Numbered from the stretch's first letter, positions 11,517 to 23,040 are shown. The stretch: 64,000 nt of DNA from Bactrocera neohumeralis (GCF_024586455.1 NC_065919.1:12502368-12566367); one strand, 5' to 3'. Notes: a model not told the origin generated them from the letters alone. Translations and numbers: made by a program.

Positions 11517-12462
11517 TTTTATACTCTCGCAACAATGTTGCTAAGGAGAGTATTATAGTTTTGTTCACATAACGGTTGTTTGTAAGTCCTAAAATTAAAA
11601 GAGTCAGATATAGGGTTATATATAGCAAAGTGATCAGGGTGACGAGTAGAGTTGAAATCCGGATGTCTGTCTGTCCGTCCGTCTATCCGTCCGTCCGTCC
11701 GTGCAAGCTGTAACTTGAGTAAAAATTGAGATATCATGATGAAACTTGGTACCCGTATTTCTTCTTCTTCTCCATAAGAAGGTTAAGTTCGAAGATGGGC
11801 AAAATCGGCCCACTGCCACACCCACAAAATGGCGAAAACCGAAAACCCCCGCCGCCTACTAAGTTTTTTGTACATATCACGGAAACTACTATAGTTATGT
11901 CAACCAAACTCTATAGAGTCGTTTCCTTTAGGCATTTCCATATACAGTTCAAAAATGGAAGAAATCGGATAATAACCTCGCCCACCTCCCATACAAAGGT
12001 TATGTTGAAAATCACAAAAAGTGCGTTAACCGACTAACAAAAAACGTCAGAAACACTAAATTTTACAGAAGAAATGGCAGAAGGAAGCTGCACCCAGACT
12101 TTTTTTTGCAAATTGAAAATGGGCGTGGCGTCGCCCACTTATGGACCAAAAACCATATCTCAGGAACTACTCAACCGATTTCAATGAAATTCGGTATATA
12201 ATATTTTCTTAACACCCTGATGATATGTACAAAATATAGGTGAAATCGGTTCACAACCACGCCTTCTTCCAATATAACGCTATTTTGAATTCCATCTGAT
12301 GCCTTCTCTGTATAATACGAGTATATACATTAGGAACCAATGATGATAGCGGAATAAAACTTTACAAATACGGTATTTGAAAAATATGTAAATGACGGAT
12401 AATGAAATCTCGATTATCACTTTATCATGCGAGAATAGAAAACTTAGCCCTTCCTTACTTGT
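11517..12462 (-). repeat. about 1 kb non-coding interspersed repeat, copy 2 (inverted)
   Basis: Reverse-orientation relative of the repeat at 4950-6003. It starts TTTTATACTCTCGCAACAAT and ends near ATCATGCGAGAATAG and CTTCCTTACTTGTT. It keeps the CCGTCCGTCCGTCCGTGC tract (about 11680-11705) and the TTGAGATATCATGATGAAAC phrase. It lacks about 115 bp between the CGAAAACC phrase (about 11840) and CTAAGTTTTTTG (about 11858) that copy 1 has, and it lacks the hairpin outside the end. Confidence 0.85.
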
Positions 12463-12967
12463 TAACATTGATATTTTGTGATAAGCTCAAAACGCTTTGT
12501 CGAACTATGAGGATCTGGTGGTCTATTTTGAGATTTTGGGTATGACAAAATACCAGCGTTCGCAGATCCAAGTGAGATCCGTTGGTGGGACCAACCCTAC
12601 CACCTAACTTAACCATTTAGGTGGCAGCCTTCTTAATAAATCATAATTATATTATACTAAACAATTAATATAAAAATCCTTCGGTTTGATCAAATCGCCC
12701 AATTTCACTAACGTATATCAAGAAACCGGTTCTCTCTTCAAAACGCCTGTTCTATAGTATTTTTTGGAATAAACACCCTAATATACCACTGTGGGCAAGA
12801 AATAGGAAGACTTTGTAATTTAAATTTCGTGCGAAAACTCATTCGTCGAAATATTTTCGTTTTAGGTTGATATGACATCTGTGCCTAATGTCACATCAAA
12901 ATGATCATTAGTGTTTAGTATACGCTTGTCTTTCTGCATTACATAAAGAGCATTCGGCGATTTTTAC
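12463..12967. other. spacer before mariner relic
   Basis: No gene. It contains the phrase CCAACCCTACCACCTAACTT near 12590-12609. The last part (about 12780-12967) is probably the 5' untranslated part and outer end of the mariner relic that follows, but no terminal inverted repeat could be matched. Confidence 0.4.
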
Positions 12968-13990
12968 GATGAGTGAAATTATTCAACATAGAAGTTCCAT
13001 TAAATTTTGTGTGCGGAATCAAATTTCTGTTACCAAGACGTTCAGAATGTTGGAAAAGGCCTTCGGTGGTAATTGTTTGTCGCGACCAAGTATTTTGGTT
13101 CGATACAAATTATTCAGAGAGGGTCGAGAACGCGTTGACGACAAACTACATCCAGGACGGCGATCACCATCAACTGATGATCAACACGTCAATAAAATAA
13201 AGGAATTGGTGATTTAAAATCGACGATTAACAGTCGAGGATCTTATTGGCATAGTTGGAATATCTTAAGGATCAGTGAAAACCATTTTGAAAGATTATTT
13301 GGGCCTAAGAAAAGTGAAAGCACGATTGGTTCCAAAATCAATCAATTTTTCAAAAAACAGCGTCACGTTAAAATCTGGGAAACAATGCTTTCCTCCTGCT
13401 TGACTACCAGGATGTCATGAAATGTGTTATTACTGGTGATGAGTCTTGGATCTATGCTTACGACCCAGAAACAGACAATAAATCCTCCGAATATTGTGGC
13501 AAAGGTGAGCCGAAGCCGAAAAAAACCACATCAAAGCAGGTCAAAAATCAAGGTTATGTTGACAGTTTTAGTCAATTGACAAGGTGTGGTATACTCCGAA
13601 TTCCTTCCGACCGGCCAAACTGTCAACAAGGAATACTATTTGAGTGTTATGTGTCGTTTGCGCGAAGATATTTGTAAAAAGAGGGTGGAATTATGTGCCG
13701 ACAACTCTTGGTTTTGCCACCACGATAATGCACCGTCTCAATTCTTGATTATTCGGGAGTTTTTCGCCAAGTTTTCAATCAATGCCGCAACCACCGTTTT
13801 TGTCTGATTTAGTTCTGTGCAACTTTTGTCTATTCAGCAAACTCAAACCGACCGCTGCGGTGTACTCATATTGAGTCAACTGAAGACATTGAACGTGAAT
13901 CGCTCTGCGCATTAAAGACTATTCCGGAAACTTCAACAACTGTTTCGAGGAATATAGGAGGTTTTAATATTATGAACAGAATCTTACTAT
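12968..13990 (+). pseudogene. mariner transposase relic (second lineage), multiply broken
   Basis: Nearly the full length of a mariner transposase can be followed through changing frames: RSSIKFCVRNQISVTKTFRM, then RRLTVEDLIGIVG and SVKTILKDYLGLRKVKARLV, then MKCVITGDESWIYAYDPETD (first catalytic Asp, about 13417-13476), then EFLPTGQTVNKEYYLSVM, NSWFCHHDNAPS (second Asp, about 13720) and a degraded end. In-frame stops (for example after ELVI at 13217) and several frameshifts destroy it. Its helix-turn-helix and catalytic blocks differ clearly from the 3911-4853 element, so it belongs to another mariner lineage. Confidence 0.8.
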
Positions 13991-15629
13991 CTTTTGCTCA
14001 TAGTAGTATATACGTGAACATACTATGGAATTCCTCATAAACCAGACACCCACCGTTGCAGTGTTTTTGTCCGGCTAAGGAAGCTGTCCATATATGGGGG
14101 CCTAGCAAGAACTAGCGCTTAAAATGTATTCTTGTCGGAAATTGCACCTCAGGACTACATTTCTATTGAACTAATAAATGAGAATTACTGTCAGCCAGGA
14201 GTGAATGAATGACAATTATCCCAGTAGTTTCCGTTAAGCTACCGCGAACCAAACGGCAACATTTTGGTATTCCTCTTAAAAAACACTGTCTCAAAACACC
14301 AAAAAAATAATAAGAATTTAAAAAATCGGAAACTATTAACTATGAAATTTATTTGAAAAGCCATTTGCGATTTTTTTAGTAAATTGTAGCATGAATAATA
14401 TGTCAAAAGAACAAAGTATTATTGCTAAGTGGTTGTTCTTAAGCCAAACCCTTCAGCGAGGCAAAAAATAATACTCGTATACATATGTATATCCTACATA
14501 GGAACATGAAGCATTTAAGTATATGAAAAATAAGTATTACATAAATTTATAACTCCCGCTAAATATCCGAGCACATGACAAATGATTTTGAGTGACAGTG
14601 TCTCGTACTTGAAAGCGGTTTTATGAGTCCAATGCTTTAAATCATTTCGCAAATAAAATGGCTGTGACACACTCGTATTTTGTGCCGCCAATATAAATAA
14701 CGCAATCAATCACACGCTGGGGCTTATTTCCCGCAAATAATCAAAGTCAAACTCCAGCTCGCACTCACAGCGCTCCTCGTAGGCCACTCCACACAAGCGC
14801 ACATACACACAGACAGACTTTGGCATTTGCATGAAAGCCTTTAAATTGCAATTCGATACAAAATTATTAAATAAATTCAGCGCTGTCTGGCAATGAAATC
14901 AAGTGAAATAAAATTAAAATGGCGCCAAGTGCTCGTGCACACACACATATGTATGTATATGCAAACATGCAAAGCACTGTTCGAAAAAAGTGCCATAAAT
15001 CTTGCGATCTTGTGGCGAAAAAGCCTGCACTTCAAGATAAGATCATACAACATATTTCTGCAGCGGCTGTCGTTTAAATTAATGTGGCCCGCATGATCTA
15101 ATGACACTCTTTTATTATGTATTTAATTGCTAATGTTATTTATTTGTAACTATTTACATACGCATTTGCATACAGAGTTGCATTTCTGTAGCCCATTTGC
15201 AAAATCTGAGACGCTTTGTTAGGCGATATCTTTGAAATGTAATAATTTAATTGAAAAATTATTTGGAATTAATTAATTGACATTATTTACCAAAGCAGCG
15301 GGTGTTGTTGTAAATGATCTGTGGCGTGCCGTTGCGTTTCCGGAAAACCCGTTGAGGTGTGGAAAGCAACCTTGTAGCAAGTGATTGAGCTATTGCAGGT
15401 GCGGCCAATCTTTATTTATGAATTTTAATTATTTTAAGTTATTAATACAAGTATTTAAGAGCTATGCAAGGGCAGTATATCAAATAAATATTCATTACAA
15501 ATAAGGAATAGCTAAGTTAAAGCGTAACCGCTTGCAAACTGCAAGGATCAAAGCATTATATTTCATTTATATTATATTAAACCTTTATATTAAACCAGAA
15601 AAAAACGTTAACGTGTTATCTTTTAGGCC
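13991..15629. other. gene-free region, nothing recognised
   Basis: AT-rich sequence with short domain-less open frames on both strands (14515-14709, 14877-15107). A small CACACACATATGTATGTATA tract lies near 14941. No transposon core or exon was identified. Confidence 0.45.
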
Positions 15630-15985
15630 AATGCTTCGTTTGTTTACATTTATCCAAGTTCACAACCTTTGTTTTCATGTATCCAAGTCAACATACTTTC
15701 TTTACATTTGGAGTAAATGACCCTTATTTTTACATTTTACGGAGTCAGCGACGTCTTTGTTTACATTTTGCCCTGGTCAATGAACCCTTTGTTTACATAC
15801 CCTTTAGCTAAGTCCGCAACCTTTTTTACATTTAGCCAAGACAGCAACCTTTGTTTACATGAGGGATCAATAACCTCATTGGTTACATTTATCCAAGGTC
15901 AATGAACCCTTTGTTTACATTTTATGAGGTCAATGACCCTTTTGTTTACTTCTGGCCAAGTCCACAACCTGTGTTTACATGTCGA
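15630..15985. repeat. 30-bp degenerate minisatellite with forkhead and EcR-like boxes
   Basis: A box based on TTTGTTTACATTT recurs at about 15640, 15669, 15699, 15727, 15757, 15789, 15820, 15851, 15881, 15911, 15942 and 15971, giving about 12 units of 28-32 bp. Six units carry exact TTGTTTAC. The other half of the unit alternates between CCAAGTCCACAACC and GGTCAATGAACCC types. The array is divergent, so it is old or under relaxed homogenisation. Open frames through it (15717-15905 and neighbours) are a by-product of the period. Confidence 0.85.
15896..15939. promoter_or_regulatory. two palindromic IR1 (ecdysone-response-element-like) sites
   Basis: AGGTCAATGAACC at 15896-15908 and AGGTCAATGACCC at 15927-15939 are inverted AGGTCA half-sites with a 1-bp spacer. 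They fit the known EcR/USP consensus RGKTCANTGAMCY. A one-mismatch copy, TGGTCAATGAACC, lies at 15774-15786. Each is followed at once by the TTTGTTTAC box of the next unit. Any function is inference; there is no recognised gene nearby. Confidence 0.4.
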
Positions 15986-16129
15986 GAAAACGAACGTCTA
16001 AATAAGAACGAAAGTATCTGTCAAACCGTTCACCTTTTACGACATTGTGAAAATAACGGGTCTTTCAGTAAGGACGCTATAAAAGTAGACCAAAAGGGAC
16101 AGCAAACGACGCCACATTTTTTTGGGCTC

Positions 16130-16765
16130 TTTTGACATTTCTCTTCATTAAGTTTTGTCATTTCATCATGAAAAGACATACGATCTAATAACGAGTCGAA
16201 ACTATTATAATTTGCTACCGAAATTTGAAATCAGTGGTCTACATCCTTACAAGGTCAAATTGACGCATGAACGGAAGCCACCTTGACCACCAGAATTGTC
16301 GTATGTTCGTGAATTGGGCTGAGCAACAACTTGAAAATTATACGGATTTTCATCGAAAAAACATCTTCAGCGATGAGGCTCATTTCTGCCTGACTGACTT
16401 CGTCAATAAGCAAAATATGCGTTATTGGTCAGGCAGCAATCCACACATAATCCGGGAGTCACCATTGCATCTCGAAAAAATTACGGTTTGGTGCGGTTTA
16501 TGAGCCGGAATGGCCCAGTGAATGGCCGCCTCGATCGTGCGACTTGACGCTGTTAGACTATTCCTCACGTCTATGATCTATCTATGCCAACAAGCCAGCG
16601 TCAATTGATGAATTCCGTACGAATATCGAACGTGAAATTGCAGCAGTATCGGCCGATTTATGCTTGAAAACCGTCGAAAATTGGGTTCTGCGTCTGGACT
16701 TCTGCAAGCGTGCCAGTGTGCGTTGTCAGTCCTTTCCTGAAGCCCAATTTGTTGTTTTCGAGCTA
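16130..16765 (+). pseudogene. mariner/IS630-like transposase relic (third lineage), internal deletion
   Basis: The translation shows LDHQNCRMFVNWAEQQLEN, FSDEAHFCLTDFVNKQNMRY and HLEKITVWCGL (16267-16503). It then jumps directly to a WPPRSCDLTLLDYS-type block (about 16525-16565) and a C-terminal part near 16590-16740 resembling DEFRTNIEREIAAVSADLCL. The region between the VWCGL block and the WPPRSCD block (holding the QQDGA-type catalytic Asp in relatives) is missing. This is the same family as the relic at 35236-36004, which keeps that region. Confidence 0.75.
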
Positions 16766-16774
16766 TAATTTCTT

Positions 16775-16910
16775 TACTTGATTTTATACCGAGAACACGA
16801 TGCCACGAACGCCCTGAGGGAGGCCTAATTCGATTTAACCATGGCCGTCTGTGTATACGCGAACTAGTCATTCAGGTTTTGAGATATCGATCTAAAGAAC
16901 CGTTGCTGGG
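16775..16910. repeat. dispersed repeat piece with CCGTCTGTGTATACGCG phrase
   Basis: AACCATGGCCGTCTGTGTAT, then GCGAACTAGTC, then TTTTGAGATATCGATCTAAA. A related but diverged piece lies at about 8575-8635 (AGCCATGTCCGTCTGTATGT and TTTTTGAAATATCGAT). The family is unknown to me; no coding content. Confidence 0.5.
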
Positions 16911-17109
16911 TTGCGTTTCCAGCTTTAATTAGCAACTATATATTGCTTTAAGAAATGCACCTGTGACGGGTATATAGCTTCGGTACAGCCAAAGTTAACA
17001 TTTATTCTTTTTTTATCAAATTTAACAGCTACAATCACTAATGTTCTTTTACAAGTTCCAGCTGTATTTTTGCCGAAGAAAGGTACATAGATATATATGA
17101 GGTTGTAGA

Positions 17110-17380
17110 TTATAATAAATTCGTATCTCTATACTTTATGGGCTCCTTCTTCTTTTGCACTACAACCGTGGGTCGGTCTAGGCCAGAAGCACAAAACTTC
17201 GCCAGTTCGCAATATTGTTTTCGAGGTAACGCCAGTTGGACAGCCCAAGTGCAGTTAGGTCTATGTACTTGGTGCTTCCATTGGATGGGTGCCCTTGCAC
17301 CCGTTGTCCACCCATGAGTCTCGACTCGAAGGAGCCTTTCGATCCATGTTGACATAGAACTCATAGTGTTCATGGTTCCA
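17110..17380 (-). mobile_element. LINE 3' tail fragment (probably RTE-like)
   Basis: The minus strand encodes DLTALGLSNWRYLENNIANW followed by RSFVLLA, then a stop and an AAGAAGAAGG tail. This resembles the last domain of the window's RTE-like LINEs (LASLGISNWRPTAK-type) but is clearly diverged. Upstream, GWTTGARAPIQWKHQV may be the preceding RGRP..RWKDQV region. No RT palm is present. Confidence 0.5.
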
Positions 17381-19574
17381 TCTTCTTCGGTTGCTTAGCT
17401 TTCGTGTTACTTTCATTGAAATGACGTTTTTATTTATTAACGGATCTCAAAGCAAGCGGCACAACCCCAGGAGAGACGGTTTTATTGATTATATTTGTAT
17501 AACGTGTAATTACCACACTCCATTAACAACCTTCGACGTGGACTGTATTTCCAGAAAAATATACTAAGTTAGTTCGGGACGCCTTGAGCGAAAGAAGGTT
17601 ATGTACAATAGTACTAAGAAAGTTTGGCAGTTTTCCAGTTTCACAAAAAGTCTGATGACATAATTCCCAGCAGAAAATGAAGCTTTTGAAGCAGCAGTTT
17701 AAAGTCTAGCAGTTTTAAACCTAGAAGGCTTAGTCATTCATGACTTTCTCAAACTGTAGATGCCTTAAGAAAACACAACATGTTTTTTATTGTTCACAGA
17801 GAAGATGAATATGATGAAGTCAGAGAGCCGAAAGTAGCTCACGTTTGTCAGTCCGAAACTTAATGTTCAAACTTATTGTATGAAAACTCCTACTTATTTG
17901 TTTGAATGCTCAAACTTTTTGTATGAAAAATCCTACTTATTTGTTTTGATGTGGAAAATCTTGTAAACTTCACGAGCAAGCAATAAATTCGACATGAAAA
18001 GAGTTGTTCTACAACGACATGTTGTTTTCGTGAAAATAACTGTATATCTAGTACATCATAGAACAAGCTCGTTTATTCGGACTTTATTATCGCTCGCGCT
18101 GTGTGTAGGACTTCATGTGTGAAACGACAAAATCATGTTGTTGACAGCTGAACATGACAACATATTTTGTAATTCAATACAATTCAATTCAGCTCAACTC
18201 AATCAGTGTTGATACAGTTGTCGAAATGCTTGAACGCTTTGCATGCGCGGAGCGTGGAGCGTTATGCCCCCGTGGGTCCACATATACACACGTATGTACA
18301 TGATTATTTTACGATTTTACGCTTTTATAGTTAAACAAGCGCAACAACAACAACAGCTGATAAAGTTATCGACAAACCATAAAATTACAAGAACAAGACA
18401 ATGAACAAAACAGTAAATGAAGCTGTCCACTGGGCGGCTGTCAACTGCTGCTTGACCCGGCAGTGCAGTTCAGGGCTCAGAAGGCGGCGCGACTGCAAAG
18501 GCGAGCGGGAGAGCCGACACAAATGTTAACTTATTGCCAATGTCATTGCAAAAATGTTGCCACTGATGTTGAATGTTAGTGCCGCGTTTGGTTGTTGTTG
18601 TTGTTATTGCTGTTGCTGTTGCTATTGTTAATGTGCATGTCAAGTGAGTTTACAGTTCTTAAGTGGCGTGCGTGTTTATTGCTATTGTTGTAATTTATCA
18701 ATCGCGCTGCTTTGCTTGCAGCATTTTACACAAACAACCTTGAATTGTCGATTATATTGCCGCTGGCTGGCTCGCTGGCTGTCGTCGTTGGCGTCGCTCG
18801 CCTTTTCTTGCTTCAATCAGGCGCCAGGAGAGCAGACAGACACATAGCGCTGGGCAGCTTGCAGCTTGTACCACTCACTGTGTGGCATGTGTAGGGCAAT
18901 CGCCACTGACATGGTTTACAAATGTCCATTTACATATGGCAAGTGTTGTTGTTGTTTTCACTACTTTACTTGCATTGCAAAGGTGTTGCGCTGTGGGCAT
19001 CTTGAACTTGACTGTGAATCGAAGTGTAAAATGGTACCCCAATAGCCAACTGCCCATGAACACACACACACACATGTCTTATAAATGTCATTAATCTGCT
19101 TGCCACCTCTCTCTCCCCTTCTTAGCTGTCCAAACGTAAACCGCCGCCTGCATAACTGTCAGGATAATAATGCCACGAATCGATTAATATTAAAGAACTG
19201 TGGCAAAAGACTTGCAGCCAGGTGTATGCGTTTGCATTTATTTAAACGCTATCCAAACACCTCAATGGTAGGTCTTAACTGGGTCTCATATGTATGTGTT
19301 CTAAGTCCATAAGTGGTCACTTAATTAAAAACTTAGAATTTAATTGAATAACTACCTCCTTCGGCGTGGCATTTGCATAATTTTTTATTTATTGTGTTTG
19401 TTGTTGTATTTTTATTTATTATTCTTTCTCATACAACCAAAATGTGTTCGTATACGCTTGTCACAAGGGCGGCTTGATAAGTCAGAGAATTCAAAAATAA
19501 TAATTTTCAATAGAGGTCCTCCGATGTCTACTTTAAGTAGCAGGAAACTGTTATTTCGACGAAGTAATTTCAAC
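17381..19574. other. gene-free region with GTT/CAA microsatellite
   Basis: No exon recognised. It holds a (GTT/GCT)n tract at about 18590-18630, an ACACACACAC tract near 19061 and a near-tandem repeat at about 17870-17945 (ATGAAAACTCCTACTTATTT versus ATGAAAAATCCTACTTATTT). The region 18400-18900 is richer in GC than its surroundings and could be host regulatory DNA. Confidence 0.4.
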
Positions 19575-20065
19575 TGGTAGTGAACGGGTACAAGACGAAA
19601 CATCTCCTGTCATCAAACAAGCAGTCATCGCTCTAACGACTTGGCTCCCACGTCACAGCTGACACAGCTGATAACTTCGAAGTCGTAGATAATCTTGTCT
19701 ATCTTGGAACCTGCATTAGCACCAAAGCAGAATATCTCTTGCCAACAGGTGCTACTACGGACTGAGTAAACATTTGAGAAGTAAAGTCCTCTCTCGACGA
19801 AGAAAGACAAGTCACTTATCATCATCGAATTGGCGCTTCGAGTTTTCGAGAGAAATCTTCTGCGGAAGATTTATGGTCCTTTGATGGGCTGTACGAGATA
19901 TACGACGACATTAACATAGTTCAGCGATTTAGAGACAGCGGCTGCGCTGGCTAGGTCATGTCCTCCAGCTCTGAAAGTATTCGACGTAGTACCCGCCGGG
20001 GGAAGCAGAGGAAGAGGAAGACCTTCACTCCATTGGAAAGACCAGGTGGAGAAGGAGGTAAAACC
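19575..20065 (+). mobile_element. LINE fragment (RTE-like), heavily deleted
   Basis: The nucleotide match to the copy at 975-1570 is plain: CATCTCCTGTCATCAAACAA, TCGAAGTCGTAGATAATCTT, AGTAAAGTCCTCTCTCGACG, TGGGCTGTACGAGATATACG and GGAAGCAGAGGAAGAGGAAG. Several internal deletions, for example between the TCTCGACGAAGAAAG and CGCTTCGAGTTTTCG phrases, leave no usable reading frame. Confidence 0.75.
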
Positions 20066-22689
20066 TTTTCCATTTTAGAGCTCAAATTGAGTCTGTTACC
20101 AGGCTACGGTTTCTTGAGGTTTGTAAAGAGGAATAAATATAGATAGTTATATTGCTAAACAGGTGAATAATTTGTATTTATTACTACTACTCAGTTGATC
20201 GAGGATCCGGATTCCGGCAGAATTTGAAAAATCTGATGGAGTCAAACCTCGAAAATTATTAGTGACCTAAAAAAGCTTTCGCCAAAAACAAACAGGCATT
20301 TATCTATAACCTATATATCAAACGCACTATAAAGGTTAGGTTGGGTTAGGTTAATCTAATAGGCCAGTAAGCCACGCATAGACCAGTTTTGGTCCTTTGC
20401 GATACCAGATGGAATTCAGTTGCTAGGTCCAAGAGGAGTAGTCATCCTTTAGGATGTCTGCGCTTGCCTCTGCGGCCTCACTATCGATACCTCTTAACGC
20501 TCTTTGTTATTTTTCGGTCTCACAGAACAAATATATATTTCTGGTTACAGGTACAGGAATTTTTGCGAAATTAAAACTTTTTTAAAGCAACAGTTGCTCT
20601 CGGAGATTTAATGCCAAAATTTCTAAAAATACATTGATTTAGAAAACCGCTCTCGTATTTAAGAGTCTAATTCTTTTTTATTCTCCTTTGCATCTCTTCT
20701 GTTTACTCTTTTCTCAGCTGTTAAAAAATGGGGCATAAAATGTCTTGCTGCCTTTATTTGAGAAATGTAAATCTCACTAATTAAGTCATTAACTCGAAAT
20801 GTCCTGCTGTTCACTTCATTAATCATTTGTCAGGCCAACAATGCTGCATGCAACCGCTGCCGCGAAAGGACACTCGTGTGCTGGCTGTGTGTGTGGAGTT
20901 ACTTGCTGATCGCATTGCCTTTCATTTTTCTTAGAAATAAAATGCCAACACATGAGTCTGCGGTATGCCAAAGGAATGTGACTTTGCGGAGGTCAAGCCT
21001 GTAAATTGAACAAAAATCAAGAGAAAAAAACTTGTATTTATATTACCCATGCAGCTGTTTTATATATGTATAAATTCACTCACTGATCCTTGTTACAAAT
21101 AAGTTCATGCATGTAAGCGGACTTCTCGATAAATCTGGCTGATCATTAATCGATCGCAGTTTCTTGACACAACGTAGGCGACATGAGGAATTCGGGCATC
21201 TGTCAACATATGTGCTTACTTGAAAGGGCGATTGATGAGGATGAATGTGATTAATGCGTCAACTTATTTGAAGTAGATAAATATAAGGATTATTTTTAAA
21301 GATCTCTGTGTCTACACAAAAATACTTAGTATGTGTATTTTTTAAAGTTCCAAGTAAATTATTTTCCTGTAGATTTTTGTTTCAACTCTTTAAATACCAT
21401 AGTAAACTGACATTGAAACACGAGAATTGTTTTCCATACTTCAAATTTGTTGTTGGGTTCATTGAAATATATACAAAGGCACTTGATCCTTCCACAGACA
21501 TTATGTGTTGAAATTAGTAAATTATAGCTGAGCGGTTTTGAAATGGATTGGATCGTATAGAGAGGTAATCCGAAGTACTGAGATGTAAAGACTAACTGCT
21601 CCTGTCACCTTAAATAGGCTTTGTGGCTGAAAATAGATAATAAAAAGTAATAAAAGCAAAAGTGAAAGTTATTTTAATATATTATAATTATCCAAAGAAA
21701 CAGCCACGATAATATCTCAAAAGACGAGTAAGAGCTTGCCTTTTGGCGCAATTCAGATAAGCCTGAAAAATTATGGGTCCATACTTGAAATTATTTGATA
21801 ATCAATGAATAAGTAAAAGATAATATATTATTATCGGTATATTTTTTGACGTCTCAGCAGAACTTCGTCTAATATTCCTGTGACATTTGCTTATAAATTG
21901 CAGTGGTCCTCTGTAAAATTTGGAAGATTATACCAATTGCTTTGCCAAGAAAATGCTTTTTATTATTTTTACATGCATAAATGCGAGACTGCTCTTAATA
22001 AAATAATCCTATATTGTTCTGTATTGGATCCCGGACGGATTAATATGAATAAAATGGTCCCTTATTAAGTACGTCTACCGTCTACGAACGATAGTTGGAT
22101 ACGTCAGCAGTCACTTCTGCCTGAAAAACACTAATGTGATCCGGCAGCCTAAAGCTAAGATTCACGGAGAATTCCCTACAGAAAACTCGCGCTCCAACGT
22201 TCCTCCTACTTTCGACATATCCGTGAGAAAGCCCACTGCGCCTCTTCTCCAGCAACTTCTCCCCATTCACATCTCTCTCGTAGGAATGTGAGCAGAAAAA
22301 AAGCTGCCCCGGATGCCCTCAGTGCTTTGTAGAAATGCAGTTGAGGGAAGAGAGAATCTCGGTGTGTCCTTGTTCGGACCTCTCCATATACCCAGCTTTC
22401 CAGCCTTAGGGCACACTTCGCAATAATACACCTACCGAAAATGTCCACGCGTGCTATGCCATTTTTGGAGATGAAACCCGCTTTTTTGGCACGCCCAATC
22501 TTTGTGTACTCTTTTCGATCGCCCTCCACCAGCCAAATAGACTATAGAACATAATTGTCTTGCCTACGGCTAAAGAGCTAGAGCTAAAACGCAACCTTTG
22601 CTGAGAATGCCCAACTTTTCCCCATAGCTTCTACAGCAACACAAGACAAACTTCTTTCCTCAATTTGGCCTCCATGAAAGCTTTCTTTC
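20066..22689. other. gene-free region with telomere-like GGTTAGG motif
   Basis: At about 20334-20362 the sequence reads GGTTAGGTTGGGTTAGGTTA. The rest is AT-rich with short domain-less frames. The GC-richer piece at 22080-22560 encodes minus-strand frames (22206-22529) with no recognised domain and may be an old LINE portion linked to the RT piece that follows. Confidence 0.4.
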
Positions 22690-22926
22690 AGAGATAAGTC
22701 CTAGTTATTACACCTTATCAACAGGTTGAAGACGGGAACCTCCGAAAGAGGGGATAGCCATGTTAGGGATCATATACCTCCTAGTAAATAAAACCATTTC
22801 AGTTTTATTTGGGTTGAGGACCGCATAGTTAGATACAACGTTGAGGTACCCTTCGGTTAGTTTGTAAACGGTATTTGGGATTTTTCCTTTAACCATAGGA
22901 ACAACATCATCAACATAGGCTATCAC
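22690..22926 (-). mobile_element. LOA/Jockey-like LINE, reverse-transcriptase fragment
   Basis: The minus strand encodes IAYVDDVVPMVKGKIPNTVY followed by LNPNKTEMVLFTRRYMIPN and a SFGGSRLQPVDKV end. The YVDD motif is the RT active site (usually YADD; the Ala is replaced by Val here). The NPNKTELVLFTRRYKIP signature is typical of LOA/R1/Jockey-group LINEs and unlike the RTE-like family of this window. Only about 72 codons remain. Confidence 0.75.
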
Positions 22927-23040
22927 ACAGTCTCGTTCCTACGATAGTCGGGTCTACGTAAACGTAAAGGACCCGGGTTTTTATCCGGCCAAGGACTGTC
23001 AATTCAGTAGAATTCTGCCATTACAAGAACACAGCCTCGT
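22927..23040 (+). mobile_element. LOA-like LINE 3'-terminal motif, copy 1
   Basis: Contains CGGGTCTACGTAAACG, GGACCCGGGTTTTTATCCGG and CAAGGACTGTC. The same order, TTTACGTAACCAGAACGGAC then TTTTTATCCGACCG then CAAGGACTGTGAACTCGG, occurs in LINE sense at 52640-52745 (minus) and reversed at 30118-30225. The motif lies opposite in orientation to the adjacent RT fragment, so two insertions or a rearrangement are implied. Confidence 0.6.

Noticed and set aside
15630..15985. CRISPR array
   Set aside because: Units are degenerate, with no constant repeat and unique spacers, in an insect genome.
15717..16135. Protein-coding repeat across the 30-bp array
   Set aside because: Frames are open only because the 30-bp period is a multiple of three; unit length varies by 1-2 bp and breaks the frame.
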